Assembly (NCBI GenBank): GCA_003556325.1
Contig: PWRF01000106.1
Location: forward strand, 1-34,376
DNA length: 34,376 nt
Reading direction: 5' to 3'
DNA from: Bacteroidales bacterium
GTDB taxonomy: Bacteria; Bacteroidota; Bacteroidia; Bacteroidales; UBA7960
How positions within the stretch are numbered: the first letter of the stretch is position 1; each line of letters starts with the position of its first letter. The position numbers and the translations under genes are program-made. Under the pieces are notes generated by a model, which was given only the letters and a program-made list of their open reading frames with translations, was not told the DNA's origin and did no database searches. Of this stretch, positions 8,639-16,950 are shown one piece after another.

Positions 8639-9394
8639 ATGAAAAAATACATCACAGTATTCGCAGTTTTTGCCTTTTTGGGCGTTGCAGCTATCTTTTT
8701 CACGGTTGGGTCACGGGTGCTGACTCCCGCAGGAGAGGGTGCCAGCTGCTCGGTACATGCCCGTGAGGTTGTTTCAGACAATCCATTAACACAATCCGGA
8801 GACATGATTGATTTACCAGATCCCGTTAAAGACGGCCAGATGAGTGTAGAAGAAGCGCTGACACTCCGTCGTTCCATACGCAGTTACAAAGACGAGGCCC
8901 TCGGGCTCGATGAGCTGGCCCAGCTCCTGTGGTCGGCCCAGGGCATTACCAGCGACGAGGGATTCAGAACGGCACCGTCGGCCGGCGCCACCTTCCCCCT
9001 GGAAATGTTTGTAGTGGCTAATAATGTAGAAACCCTGAATACAGGCATCTATCATTATCACCCCCACGAACACCGCCTGGAGCTTCTGCGTGAGGAAGAT
9101 GTGTCATCCCCGTTGTTCAGGGCATGCCTCAGTCAGTCGATGATTCTGGATGGCGGCGCCGTTCTGGTTTTTGCAGCGGTTTTTGAGCGCACTACCGACA
9201 GGTACGGCGACCGGGGTGTACGCTATGTACACAACGAAATAGGCCATGCCAGCCAGAATGTCCATTTGCAGGCCGCTGCCCTCGACCTGGGAACGGTGGT
9301 GATAGGGGCATTTCGCGACGACGAGGTTGAGGATGTATTGCAGCTGGGAGAGGATTACAGGGTCTTGTACCTTATGCCCGTTGGCCGCCTGTAA
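8639..9394 (+). CDS. SagB/ThcOx-type nitroreductase with an N-terminal signal or membrane segment
   Basis: Nitroreductase motifs LRRSIRSYKDEALGLDELAQLLWSAQGIT, TAPSAGATFPLE, GIYHYHPHEHRLELL; hydrophobic N-terminus VFAVFAFLGVAAIFF. ATG at 8639 preferred over TTG at 8621. Confidence 0.85.
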   Translation: MKKYITVFAVFAFLGVAAIFFTVGSRVLTPAGEGASCSVHAREVVSDNPLTQSGDMIDLPDPVKDGQMSVEEALTLRRSIRSYKDEALGLDELAQLLWSAQGITSDEGFRTAPSAGATFPLEMFVVANNVETLNTGIYHYHPHEHRLELLREEDVSSPLFRACLSQSMILDGGAVLVFAAVFERTTDRYGDRGVRYVHNEIGHASQNVHLQAAALDLGTVVIGAFRDDEVEDVLQLGEDYRVLYLMPVGRL

Positions 9395-9451
9395 CACTCG
9401 CCTCCGGGATGTTACGCAAGCACCGCACTTCATGATGCATTCTGAGGCCGG

Positions 9452-10786
9452 CTAAAAGCCATAGGATATTCCTGTCTGCAGCGAATAATTATACGGATAG
9501 GCGTGGCCCATCATCATACCTTCCTGCAGGATGGGGTTGAGAAAGATTTGCGCAGTGGGTTCGAGGTGCAGCCTCAGGTTGCCGGCGAGCGGGATATCCA
9601 GGGAGAACCCGCCCATGGCGGCAAAATTCAGCTTCCTGACACCATAGGTCTCCCCTATGGAAGACTGAAAGATGTTCGTACCCGCATAAACGTCGTTGCC
9701 CAGCAGGTAATTAACCGAAAGCCCGCCTTTAACGTGCAGGCTGGCAAACCCACCCACCACTTCATAACGGAAAGCAACGGGCAGCTCAACAAACTGGAAG
9801 ACCTGTGTAAGCCCTGTGTTGGTCTGCCGCAGGCTTTTGATGTCACCTACATCCATAGATTGTTTGTTGGTTATTACCCTGTGGGATTGCACATCGGCAA
9901 AGTAATGGTAGGGATCATGAAATCTGATGCTTCCCTGCGAAGTAAGAATGGTTTGCGGGTGAACGAGAAGGCCGGAGTTCCGGTCTGCTTCAAAAAGGGG
10001 GATATCTCCCGGATGCTTATATGCATGGATATCGCTGACGAACTGACCGGTATTGATATAGTTCAGCCCGGTTTGAATAGAGAGAGACTGCGAGATGGCG
10101 TAAGTCAGATTAAAACCCGCAGAATATGTTAGGATGCCTTCTTCAAGAGATTCAAACGGGATGCTGCTGGTCACAAAATCGCTATTCCTGGCTAACAGCC
10201 TGTGATTCTGCTGAGGGGCAAAATGGGCGCCCAGCCTTAGCCTTCCCTGCGATTCCCTGCTCATTTTTTCGTTATGGTCCTGAATGGAGGGTGCGTGATG
10301 CATGTGGGCAAGGCTTTCATATCCCGGATCCTGTCCTCTTGTATGGATGCCGGGCAACGAGAGGTTCCGGGTCAGATGGCCGGCAATGGCATGCAGACGG
10401 GCAGCGGGAACACGTTCGGGGGCCGTGGGGTCAGCATACAGCGGAAGTTCTGCCGGGATGGCTGCAGGGTCGCTTTGGGCCAGAATGCCGGTTGGTAACT
10501 GAACTCCCTGAAGTTGCGGTTCAATAGGCGGAAGCAGGTCTGCGGCCGGCTGGCTGCCAGAGGCAATGTCTTCGGACACAGGCAGATCCGTAGCAAACCA
10601 GACAGAAACAGCGATGGCTACCAGTGCCGCCAATGAGGCTGCAATGCCCAGAAAGGCCGGCAGAGCCCGTTTCCTGCGACGCCTCTGCAGTTCTTCCGAG
10701 ATGTTCAGCCAGGCCTCAACAGGTGGGTTGGCATCCAGCTCGTTAAGCTCCTCGTAGATCCTTTTGTCGATATAGTGCTTTTCCAT
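9452..10786 (-). CDS. TM-anchored protein with a C-terminal outer-membrane beta-barrel; putative ECF-sigma regulator
   Basis: Cytosolic-like N-terminus (MEKHYIDKRIYEELNELDANPPVEAWLNISEELQRRRRKR), one TM helix (ALPAFLGIAASLAALVAIAVSVWFA), low-complexity linker, repeated amphipathic beta strands and terminal aromatic (...YSLQTGISYGF). Confidence 0.75.
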   Translation of the reverse strand: MEKHYIDKRIYEELNELDANPPVEAWLNISEELQRRRRKRALPAFLGIAASLAALVAIAVSVWFATDLPVSEDIASGSQPAADLLPPIEPQLQGVQLPTGILAQSDPAAIPAELPLYADPTAPERVPAARLHAIAGHLTRNLSLPGIHTRGQDPGYESLAHMHHAPSIQDHNEKMSRESQGRLRLGAHFAPQQNHRLLARNSDFVTSSIPFESLEEGILTYSAGFNLTYAISQSLSIQTGLNYINTGQFVSDIHAYKHPGDIPLFEADRNSGLLVHPQTILTSQGSIRFHDPYHYFADVQSHRVITNKQSMDVGDIKSLRQTNTGLTQVFQFVELPVAFRYEVVGGFASLHVKGGLSVNYLLGNDVYAGTNIFQSSIGETYGVRKLNFAAMGGFSLDIPLAGNLRLHLEPTAQIFLNPILQEGMMMGHAYPYNYSLQTGISYGF

Positions 10787-10818
10787 GACAAACAACTATC
10801 CTGTAACATTCATGCAGG

Positions 10819-11367
10819 CTATATTGCCCTGACAACCAATTCCATCTCCTGGCTCAATTTGTCCTTCAGGAGCATTCTTGCCCGTGCGAGATTCGATCTT
10901 GATGTGGACTCAGAAATGTTGAGCATTTCACCTATCTCTTTGTGTGAATAGCCTTCCAGCACATACAAGTTAAAAACCAGGCGGTACTGGACGGGCAGCT
11001 TCTGGACGAAGCCCAGAATGTCTTTTGTATGCAGGGCATCCAGCGCACAGTTGTGATGCACATGCTCCTCATAATCGATCACTGTGTCGACCGGCAGATG
11101 GTGCAGCCTTGCGCGGTACTTTTCAATAGCCGTATTTACAATAATACGCCGTATCCAACCTTCGAATGATCCCTGGCCTTTGTATGAAGACAGGTTCAGG
11201 AAAACCTTGACAAAGCCCTCCTGCAGAATATCCTGCGCTTCATCATAACTGGCTGCATACCTCAGGCAGATGCCAAACATTCTTTTGGAATACAGGGCAT
11301 ATAGCCGGTACTGGTCTGTCCGGCGCTGCTGAAGACAGCCTTTGATTATTTTCTTCAGGTCTTTCAC
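10819..11367 (-). CDS. RNA polymerase sigma-70 factor, ECF subfamily
   Basis: Sigma2 (YDEAQDILQEGFVKVFLNLSSYKGQGSFEGWIRRIIVNTAIEKYR) and sigma4 (YRLVFNLYVLEGYSHKEIGEMLNISESTSRSNLARAR) signatures. Confidence 0.95.
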   Translation of the reverse strand: MKDLKKIIKGCLQQRRTDQYRLYALYSKRMFGICLRYAASYDEAQDILQEGFVKVFLNLSSYKGQGSFEGWIRRIIVNTAIEKYRARLHHLPVDTVIDYEEHVHHNCALDALHTKDILGFVQKLPVQYRLVFNLYVLEGYSHKEIGEMLNISESTSRSNLARARMLLKDKLSQEMELVVRAI

Positions 11368-11387
11368 AAAAAAAGGGATTGTGCAAA

Positions 11388-11395
11388 CAAAGATA
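11388..11395 (-). promoter_or_regulatory. -7 element TATCTTTG upstream of the ECF sigma gene
   Basis: Minus-strand TATCTTTG about 20 nt upstream of the start codon at 11367. Confidence 0.45.
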
Positions 11396-11457
11396 AGGAA
11401 TCTCTCCCATTTTTAAAAAACCTGTGATGAATTACGAAATCAAAGAACAATTCAGGG

Positions 11458-12246
11458 TTATCTCTGATTGTGATAATGCTCTCCCCTGGGATTTGAAAAA
11501 GAAACAGCGAGGTTCTCCTTATAGTCGTCAGCTATCTCTTTGAGCGTTTCCACATCGCCGTCAAAGGCAAAAAGCAGGGGGTTCTTAACATTCCGGTGAT
11601 GGATGCCATCGAAGAGGATGGTGTCGTCACCTTTAATTCTGAAAAACCCGTAGTTTCCGGGATCATAGCTTACGGGCTGCGCTCCTGCTGCCCACAGGTC
11701 GTTCAGAAAAGCTTCCGTGCCTTTGTCCGGGGCTGTTTGTAAGACCTGGATATATCCCCAAAAGCGGTTGTCACTAAGCCGATGCATTTCCAGTTCGAGA
11801 AACTCCAGGTACTCTGCGTTGCCGGACTCTGTTTCGACCTGCAGATGTTCTTCAGAAACATGAAAAAGGGTCCCCAGGCCGTCCTCATTCAAAAGAAAGT
11901 CAACAGGATGCTTGCCAGGCTCCATTGCACCCAGGTGAATGAGTGCTTTTGCCGGCCCCAGGGCGGTAAGACAAATTTTTGGCACCTGGAGGCCTTTAAA
12001 ATGCACATATGTATGTGAGTGTAGCTTTGAAACTTCATAGTCGATAAAAAAATTCAAACAAGGGTATATTTCCCGGGTTTCCGCATACAGGGCTATCTTA
12101 CGTTCTGCATCAACAGATACTTCCCGTAATTCGATCATCACCACGCCGGAAAGATCGCGCACCTCATCCTCCTTCTGGCATGCTGACAGCCCCAGCACCA
12201 AAAAAAGACATACCCCGCAGAACACAGAAGAAATAACACGGATCAT
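11458..12246 (-). CDS. Predicted lipoprotein of unknown function
   Basis: Signal peptide with lipobox (MIRVISSVFCGVCLFLVLGLSAC); no recognised domain. Confidence 0.75.
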   Translation of the reverse strand: MIRVISSVFCGVCLFLVLGLSACQKEDEVRDLSGVVMIELREVSVDAERKIALYAETREIYPCLNFFIDYEVSKLHSHTYVHFKGLQVPKICLTALGPAKALIHLGAMEPGKHPVDFLLNEDGLGTLFHVSEEHLQVETESGNAEYLEFLELEMHRLSDNRFWGYIQVLQTAPDKGTEAFLNDLWAAGAQPVSYDPGNYGFFRIKGDDTILFDGIHHRNVKNPLLFAFDGDVETLKEIADDYKENLAVSFSNPRGEHYHNQR

Positions 12247-12363
12247 ATGTTTGCATTTTTTTAATTAGAGCCTGCTGCCAGACCCTCATTACAACCCTGT
12301 TTATCCCATATTCCCCAAAAACAAGATCTTTTCAGAGAGCCGGGTGTCGTCAAAACGGTTCAT

Positions 12364-12408
12364 AAAAAAACCCGTTTGAGCTGAATATTCTTGGGTCGCT
12401 CAAACGGG
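12364..12408 (-). terminator. Strong intrinsic terminator
   Basis: Minus strand: CCCGTTTGAGC-(16 nt loop)-GCTCAAACGGG followed by TTTTTTT; perfect 11-bp stem 12371-12381/12398-12408. Confidence 0.85.
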
Positions 12409-12447
12409 GGTGTTTTTGGTTAATTGGTTGGCATTCATCACAAAAAG

Positions 12448-12562
12448 CGTTTCAGGGAAATGACCGCCCGGTTAGTTGTTGTCGGTTGATGTTGTTTTTG
12501 GGCTTCAGCCTTGGTGCAGCTTCCGAAGCAAGAAGGCGGCCATTTCCGTATCCCCTGAAACG
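12448..12562 (-). ncRNA. Candidate structured RNA (unassigned family)
   Basis: Long-range pairing on the minus strand: CGTTTCAGGG(gatacgg)AAATGGCCGCC with GGCGGTCATTTCCCTGAAACG, inner hairpin GCTTCGG...CTGAAGC, 3' tail CTTTTTG; lies between two terminator-like hairpins. Confidence 0.5.
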
Positions 12563-12603
12563 AATACAAAACCTAAAAAAATGAAGTTATTTGGAAAAAG
12601 GAG

Positions 12604-12630
12604 AAAAACACCCGGCGGTTGCCCCCCGGG
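12604..12630 (-). terminator. Candidate terminator for the TPR gene
   Basis: Minus strand: CCCGG-ggggcaaccg-CCGGG-TGTTTTT. Confidence 0.45.
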
Positions 12631-12768
12631 AAACGTTTAACGGTGTTGTATTCAAACAATAAAAAAAGAGCGTGATGCCGGATTCACACGACACTTACAT
12701 TAAAAAGACGAAGCTGGCCGGCAAAACGCTGCGTATCACTGTATATTTTTACAGGATTGTTATAAGCC

Positions 12769-15057
12769 TCATTTTTTAGGGCTTTGCTTGCTTCTGACCT
12801 GCAGCTTGAGGTAATCCAGCATCAGGTTCATGTCCGTTTCCCTGATGCCGTTACGGGAAAGATGTTTTCTGTCTTCGTTAAAAGATTGCTCAAAGTCTTT
12901 TATACTTTTCCAGGCAAAGATGCTTTGCACGTACTTCTTAAAGGCCTGCATCGGATGTCCCTGGCACCATAGCACATGGCCCAGGTTGATCAGGTCATAA
13001 TGGTTGGAGGGCTCTTTTTCCAAAAGCCTTTCAAGGTAATCGCGTGCTGTATCAAATTTCCCGAGCAGAAAGGAACACCAGGCCAGGGGCCTTCTGATCT
13101 TATGATTTTCAGGCGCCAGCACTTCCACTTTAAAGTAATAATCAAGCGCTTCCTCATATTTTTCAAGATGGATAAGACACTGCCCGATATTAGCCTGAAT
13201 ATGCATATCGTCGGGAGTCATTTTCTCTGCCTGGAGGTAATGCTCCAGTGCTTCATCCCATTTGTTCAGAATTTTTGCACACCAGGCCATTTTTTTTATT
13301 ATCCAGAGCCGGTTGGTTTCAATTAAGTCGGCCTTTTTGTAGTATTCGTAGGCTTTGGAAACCTCTCCGGTTTTTTCATAGCAAAAGGCAATTTTTTCAA
13401 ACAGTTCGATGTTGCTGGTGTCCTTTTCAATAATTGACAGGAATATCCGCAGGGCATCATCATAGAAGTGCTTGTCAAAAAGAAATTCAGCAATATTCCT
13501 AATGGATTTGTCTTCCGAGACCAGGTTGTTGACAAAAGTGATGCCGTGCAGGTCAATTTCGAGCTGGAAAATATCGTCAAACTCAGCGCGCCAGGGGTGC
13601 AATTTATAAAACCGGTAGAGGTCCTGGAAATACTGTGTAAAAATGCTTTTTGCCCTTGCAGGCTTGCTGAGAGCATCCTTTTCCTTTTCCAGCTCGGAGA
13701 TGTTTTCCATTTCCGCGTTAAGCATATTCATCATCATAGCCTTTTGCTGATCGGGAACCATGGCCAGGTTCAGGCAAAAGGAGTATTTGTCGGAATTACA
13801 CATGAAATAGGTGTTTTCCAGTTTTTCGATGAGGGGTGTAAGATCGGGCCCGTCGTGATCTTTGCCTTTGACAGCTTCTTTGATCTGTGGGTTCTCGCTG
13901 TAAAATGGCAAAAACCAGTTGCTGATCTCCCGGAAGAACGGAAAATGCTTTAGCCGGGAAAAGGCGCTGATAAAAACATCCATCCCGTCCATCTGCATTT
14001 CTGTGAGTTCCTGGAGCTTATTCAGGAGGTCGGGGGCATCTTCAAATACGGTCTCCCAGTCAGGGTTTTTCTCTTCTTCCATGGGATCGGTGAAGATATT
14101 GTCCAGGTCGAGTTTTTCTTCGATCCTGGGACGCATTTTCATGATCTCCGGCATGATCTCCTCTTCCCATTTCTTTTGCACCTTCTCTGTTTCGCGCGAT
14201 TTTATGAACTGCACCAGTATGGCTTCCATATGCTGTTCGATATAGGGCAGCGATTGCAGCTGCAGGGTCTTTTCTTCCAGGGCGGGATACAGTTTATGCC
14301 TGTCGTTATATTTAAGAAAACAGAGGAAGAGCCCTGTAAGTGCCCTCTCCCACACAAGGTCCTGTTGCTTTTCAACGAAACGGAAGAGAAGGATGAATTT
14401 GTTCAGGTCAAAGTATCTGAGCAGGCTTAGGGTGAGGGCGCTCACAATAAGTGCTTTGTCGTGCCATGGCAGCGAATCGGAGTCACAGGCCGTTTGAAGC
14501 AGCTTGTTTTCCTGGTCAGAATACTTGTCTGCCAGCCAGATGATATGGAACAGCTGACTGAGGGCTTTTTCCCTTTCCCCCGACTTGTCGGCTTCACCTA
14601 CGTTTACATCCCGGAGCAGACCGGCCAGCTCATCGTCAAAAGTGAGATCTTCGAGGAGTTGCATGGCTTCTATCTGCTCAGATGCCTTTGTTTGGTAAAG
14701 CTCTTTTTTCAGGAAATAAACCTGTCCCCTGCCCGACTCCACCATACCTGTTTCGCGCAGCTGATCGGCCATCTCAAGCATGCTGCGCATAAGGTACTTA
14801 TACACTTTTTCCCCTTCAGGGTCCTCAACACCTGTGAACGAGTGTTTCAGCAACTGGGTATAGGTTTCCTGAAGTTCATTCAGGCGGTCATGAAGGTATT
14901 CCTTGCCTGTATCATGGATCATCTGGCGCAGAACAACGATGGCATCTGATAAACGCCGGCGCTGTATCAGCTTGCAGGTATTTTCGTGTTTCTTGTTGAT
15001 ATCTGTTGCAGGCATCTGTTTCAAAGTTTGGTTCTGAGATAGATCTTTTGGTATCAA
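12769..15057 (-). CDS. Tetratricopeptide-repeat protein, 762 aa
   Basis: Repeated TPR units (e.g. EKIAFCYEKTGEVSKAYEYYKKADLIE, AKILNKWDEALEHYLQAEKMTPDDMHIQANIGQCLIHLEKYEEALDYYFKVEVLAPEN). Confidence 0.85.
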   Translation of the reverse strand: MIPKDLSQNQTLKQMPATDINKKHENTCKLIQRRRLSDAIVVLRQMIHDTGKEYLHDRLNELQETYTQLLKHSFTGVEDPEGEKVYKYLMRSMLEMADQLRETGMVESGRGQVYFLKKELYQTKASEQIEAMQLLEDLTFDDELAGLLRDVNVGEADKSGEREKALSQLFHIIWLADKYSDQENKLLQTACDSDSLPWHDKALIVSALTLSLLRYFDLNKFILLFRFVEKQQDLVWERALTGLFLCFLKYNDRHKLYPALEEKTLQLQSLPYIEQHMEAILVQFIKSRETEKVQKKWEEEIMPEIMKMRPRIEEKLDLDNIFTDPMEEEKNPDWETVFEDAPDLLNKLQELTEMQMDGMDVFISAFSRLKHFPFFREISNWFLPFYSENPQIKEAVKGKDHDGPDLTPLIEKLENTYFMCNSDKYSFCLNLAMVPDQQKAMMMNMLNAEMENISELEKEKDALSKPARAKSIFTQYFQDLYRFYKLHPWRAEFDDIFQLEIDLHGITFVNNLVSEDKSIRNIAEFLFDKHFYDDALRIFLSIIEKDTSNIELFEKIAFCYEKTGEVSKAYEYYKKADLIETNRLWIIKKMAWCAKILNKWDEALEHYLQAEKMTPDDMHIQANIGQCLIHLEKYEEALDYYFKVEVLAPENHKIRRPLAWCSFLLGKFDTARDYLERLLEKEPSNHYDLINLGHVLWCQGHPMQAFKKYVQSIFAWKSIKDFEQSFNEDRKHLSRNGIRETDMNLMLDYLKLQVRSKQSPKK

Positions 15058-15239
15058 TCAACAAACCCGTTTGAAGGGTTACGGGCAATTATCCCGGAAG
15101 TCTTGTCACTTACCGGAAGGTAAATAGTACGTGCATGATTGCGTGCATCCTGATCCAGCCGTGTCAGAGGCACATCGTATTGTCAGATGGGGTATGTTTT
15201 ACGTACAAAATTACAAGAAAGACAGCAAAAAGCCATATC

Positions 15240-16103
15240 TCATAAAATAAAGCGCTCTGCGCTTTTGAGGCATTTGCTGGTAAACTGCACAAGGGCAAGT
15301 CCGGGGCCATCGTAGGCTGCCGTATAGGCCATGGTGTCGCCGATCTGTTCTTTCCAGCTGCCGGTAATTTTGGAAGACTCATGTATGTGGCCGTGCAGGG
15401 TAAGCATCGGCTTGCGCGATTGCACGAACTCTTTGATGGCAATACTTCCCACATGTACATCCACAGGGACATGATCTACCATTACGCCGTCCAGCCCCGC
15501 CCTGTCAAGGGCTGTTTTGTAAGGAGGAGAGTGAAACAGGAATATGGCTTTTGACAGGTCGTCCTCCCCGCTTAAAACGGCAAGGTCTTGTTTTATCGTC
15601 GAAAATTCAATGTCTCCTTTGGGTTTTACCGTCCTGTATCCCTCTCCCGGGTGCACACACCCGGGATCAACATATCTGGAGACATCATACTGTTCCCAAT
15701 CTTTAAGGAGAAAGGGGGTGGGAGGTACCATCGCATAGCCGTAGACGGTAAAATCATCCAGGGGCATCTTTTTCATGTGCATATAGTGCCACAGTCCCTC
15801 CAGGTCGTATCTGACGAAAGAGGCCTCTTCGCTTCCCGGATCATCATTACCCAGAATGATATATATATCCGGGTACTCGTCGCGCATCTTATCTTTTAAC
15901 GCTTTTAATGAGGGAGCCAGAAAACCGTCTACGAAGGGAACAGGCAGGGCCTTGCTGCTGGCCTTGTAAGTAAGGCCCGATGGCAGGAGATCTCCTCCAA
16001 AAAAGACAGCACGGGGCTTTTTCGCCGCGATATGAGAGAAAAGTTTCTCATACTTTACCGCATTGCCGTGCAGATCAGATACAAAAAAGAATAGATCATT
16101 CAT
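15240..16103 (-). CDS. Metallophosphoesterase (calcineurin-like)
   Basis: VSDLHGN, FFGGDLLP, ILGNDDP, FHSPP, LTLHGHIHES motif series. Confidence 0.92.
   Translation of the reverse strand: MNDLFFFVSDLHGNAVKYEKLFSHIAAKKPRAVFFGGDLLPSGLTYKASSKALPVPFVDGFLAPSLKALKDKMRDEYPDIYIILGNDDPGSEEASFVRYDLEGLWHYMHMKKMPLDDFTVYGYAMVPPTPFLLKDWEQYDVSRYVDPGCVHPGEGYRTVKPKGDIEFSTIKQDLAVLSGEDDLSKAIFLFHSPPYKTALDRAGLDGVMVDHVPVDVHVGSIAIKEFVQSRKPMLTLHGHIHESSKITGSWKEQIGDTMAYTAAYDGPGLALVQFTSKCLKSAERFIL
15249..15265 (-). terminator. Hairpin overlapping the last codons of the metallophosphoesterase gene
   Basis: Minus strand AAAGCGC-aga-GCGCTTT-ATTTTATG, perfect 7-bp stem. Confidence 0.4.
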
Positions 16104-16509
16104 TACCGGCGGATTTTCTGAGCAGCCTGGGCTTGTTGGTTACCGACTCCAGCATAACGGCAAAGCTGTCTTTTTGTTTAATGTCTTCATTGGTAATGAT
16201 GTGCAAATCAACCAAGCTGCCTTTCGTCTCGTACCCTGTCCTGCATTCGTTTATATGCGCCAGTGCCAGCCCCCATCCTTCGCACCATGCATGCAGAAGC
16301 CTGTGTTTCTCTTTGTCGCCGGTGCAATGGGCCAGCAAGTCGATGTCCGAACACGGCCCTGTCTCTCCTGTTTTTACACTGCCGATAAGATACAGGGCAT
16401 GTACACCAAAAGCAGCCATGTCGAGTGACCCGGCAATGGCCTGAGCCATGTCGAAACGCCACTGCCAATGATCGTCTGAACTGCCTTTCTTCTGTTTATA
16501 TTTTTTCAA
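16096..16509 (-). CDS. Minimal nucleotidyltransferase-domain protein, 137 aa
   Basis: GSVKTGETGPCSDIDLL plus a downstream VDLHII Asp; TTG start; overlaps the metallophosphoesterase ORF by 8 nt. Confidence 0.8.
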   Translation of the reverse strand: MKKYKQKKGSSDDHWQWRFDMAQAIAGSLDMAAFGVHALYLIGSVKTGETGPCSDIDLLAHCTGDKEKHRLLHAWCEGWGLALAHINECRTGYETKGSLVDLHIITNEDIKQKDSFAVMLESVTNKPRLLRKSAGNE

Positions 16510-16602
16510 CTAATTTTTATTGAGGTGTTTATGTTCTTGTCAAAAGTTCATGGGTTGTGTTGCAAGTGTCAAATTGTCGAAACGTCAAAATGTCGAAAGG
16601 TC
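16495..16602 (-). repeat. Duplicated leader element, copy 2 (upstream of the nucleotidyltransferase gene)
   Basis: Reverse complement matches 8536-8635; includes the first codons TTG AAA AAA TAT AAA of the ORF. Confidence 0.9.
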
Positions 16603-16734
16603 ACAATAATCATCCTCCTTTGTGTCAAAAACATTTTCATGGGGTTTGGCTTCGCCGGGCTCGCAAGTGCTCGGTTCATGTGTTTGTTTTTTTCAACTTA
16701 TTGGTTATCTGATGTTTGTGTTTTTAACAGGACC

Positions 16735-16803
16735 GCTATTGGCTATTGGCTTTTAGCTTTTGGCTTTCTTGCCAATAGCCAATAGCTAATAGCCAAAAGC
16801 CTT
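16735..16803. repeat. Hairpin repeat copy 2
   Basis: Identical to copy 1 over 63 nt (16741-16803 = 1707-1769). Confidence 0.92.
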
Positions 16804-16950
16804 TTCACTTAACTGCCCGGCGATTTCCCGGAAAAGTTCATGCGGGCGTCTTCATCCGGGCGGCCAGGTATAGTCATCTGGCTTTGACACACTGAATCCA
16901 CTCCCGGGGCTCATCACCGGAATGGATTCAGCGGAACTAAAGCGATCTTT

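Noticed and set aside
12448-12562. tmRNA, RNase P RNA or SRP RNA
   Set aside because: None of their conserved sequence blocks could be seen
15164-15472. Minus ORF of 102 aa overlapping the metallophosphoesterase
   Set aside because: Alternative frame of a convincing CDS
15240-16509. MNT/HEPN toxin-antitoxin system
   Set aside because: The partner is a metallophosphoesterase, not a HEPN protein
1701-16803. CRISPR array from the repeated hairpins
   Set aside because: Only two copies, 15 kb apart, no spacer periodicity and no cas genes
1701-16803. Composite transposon bounded by the two identical hairpin repeats
   Set aside because: The interval contains conserved core genes (fabH, plsX, rpmF) and no transposase or integrase
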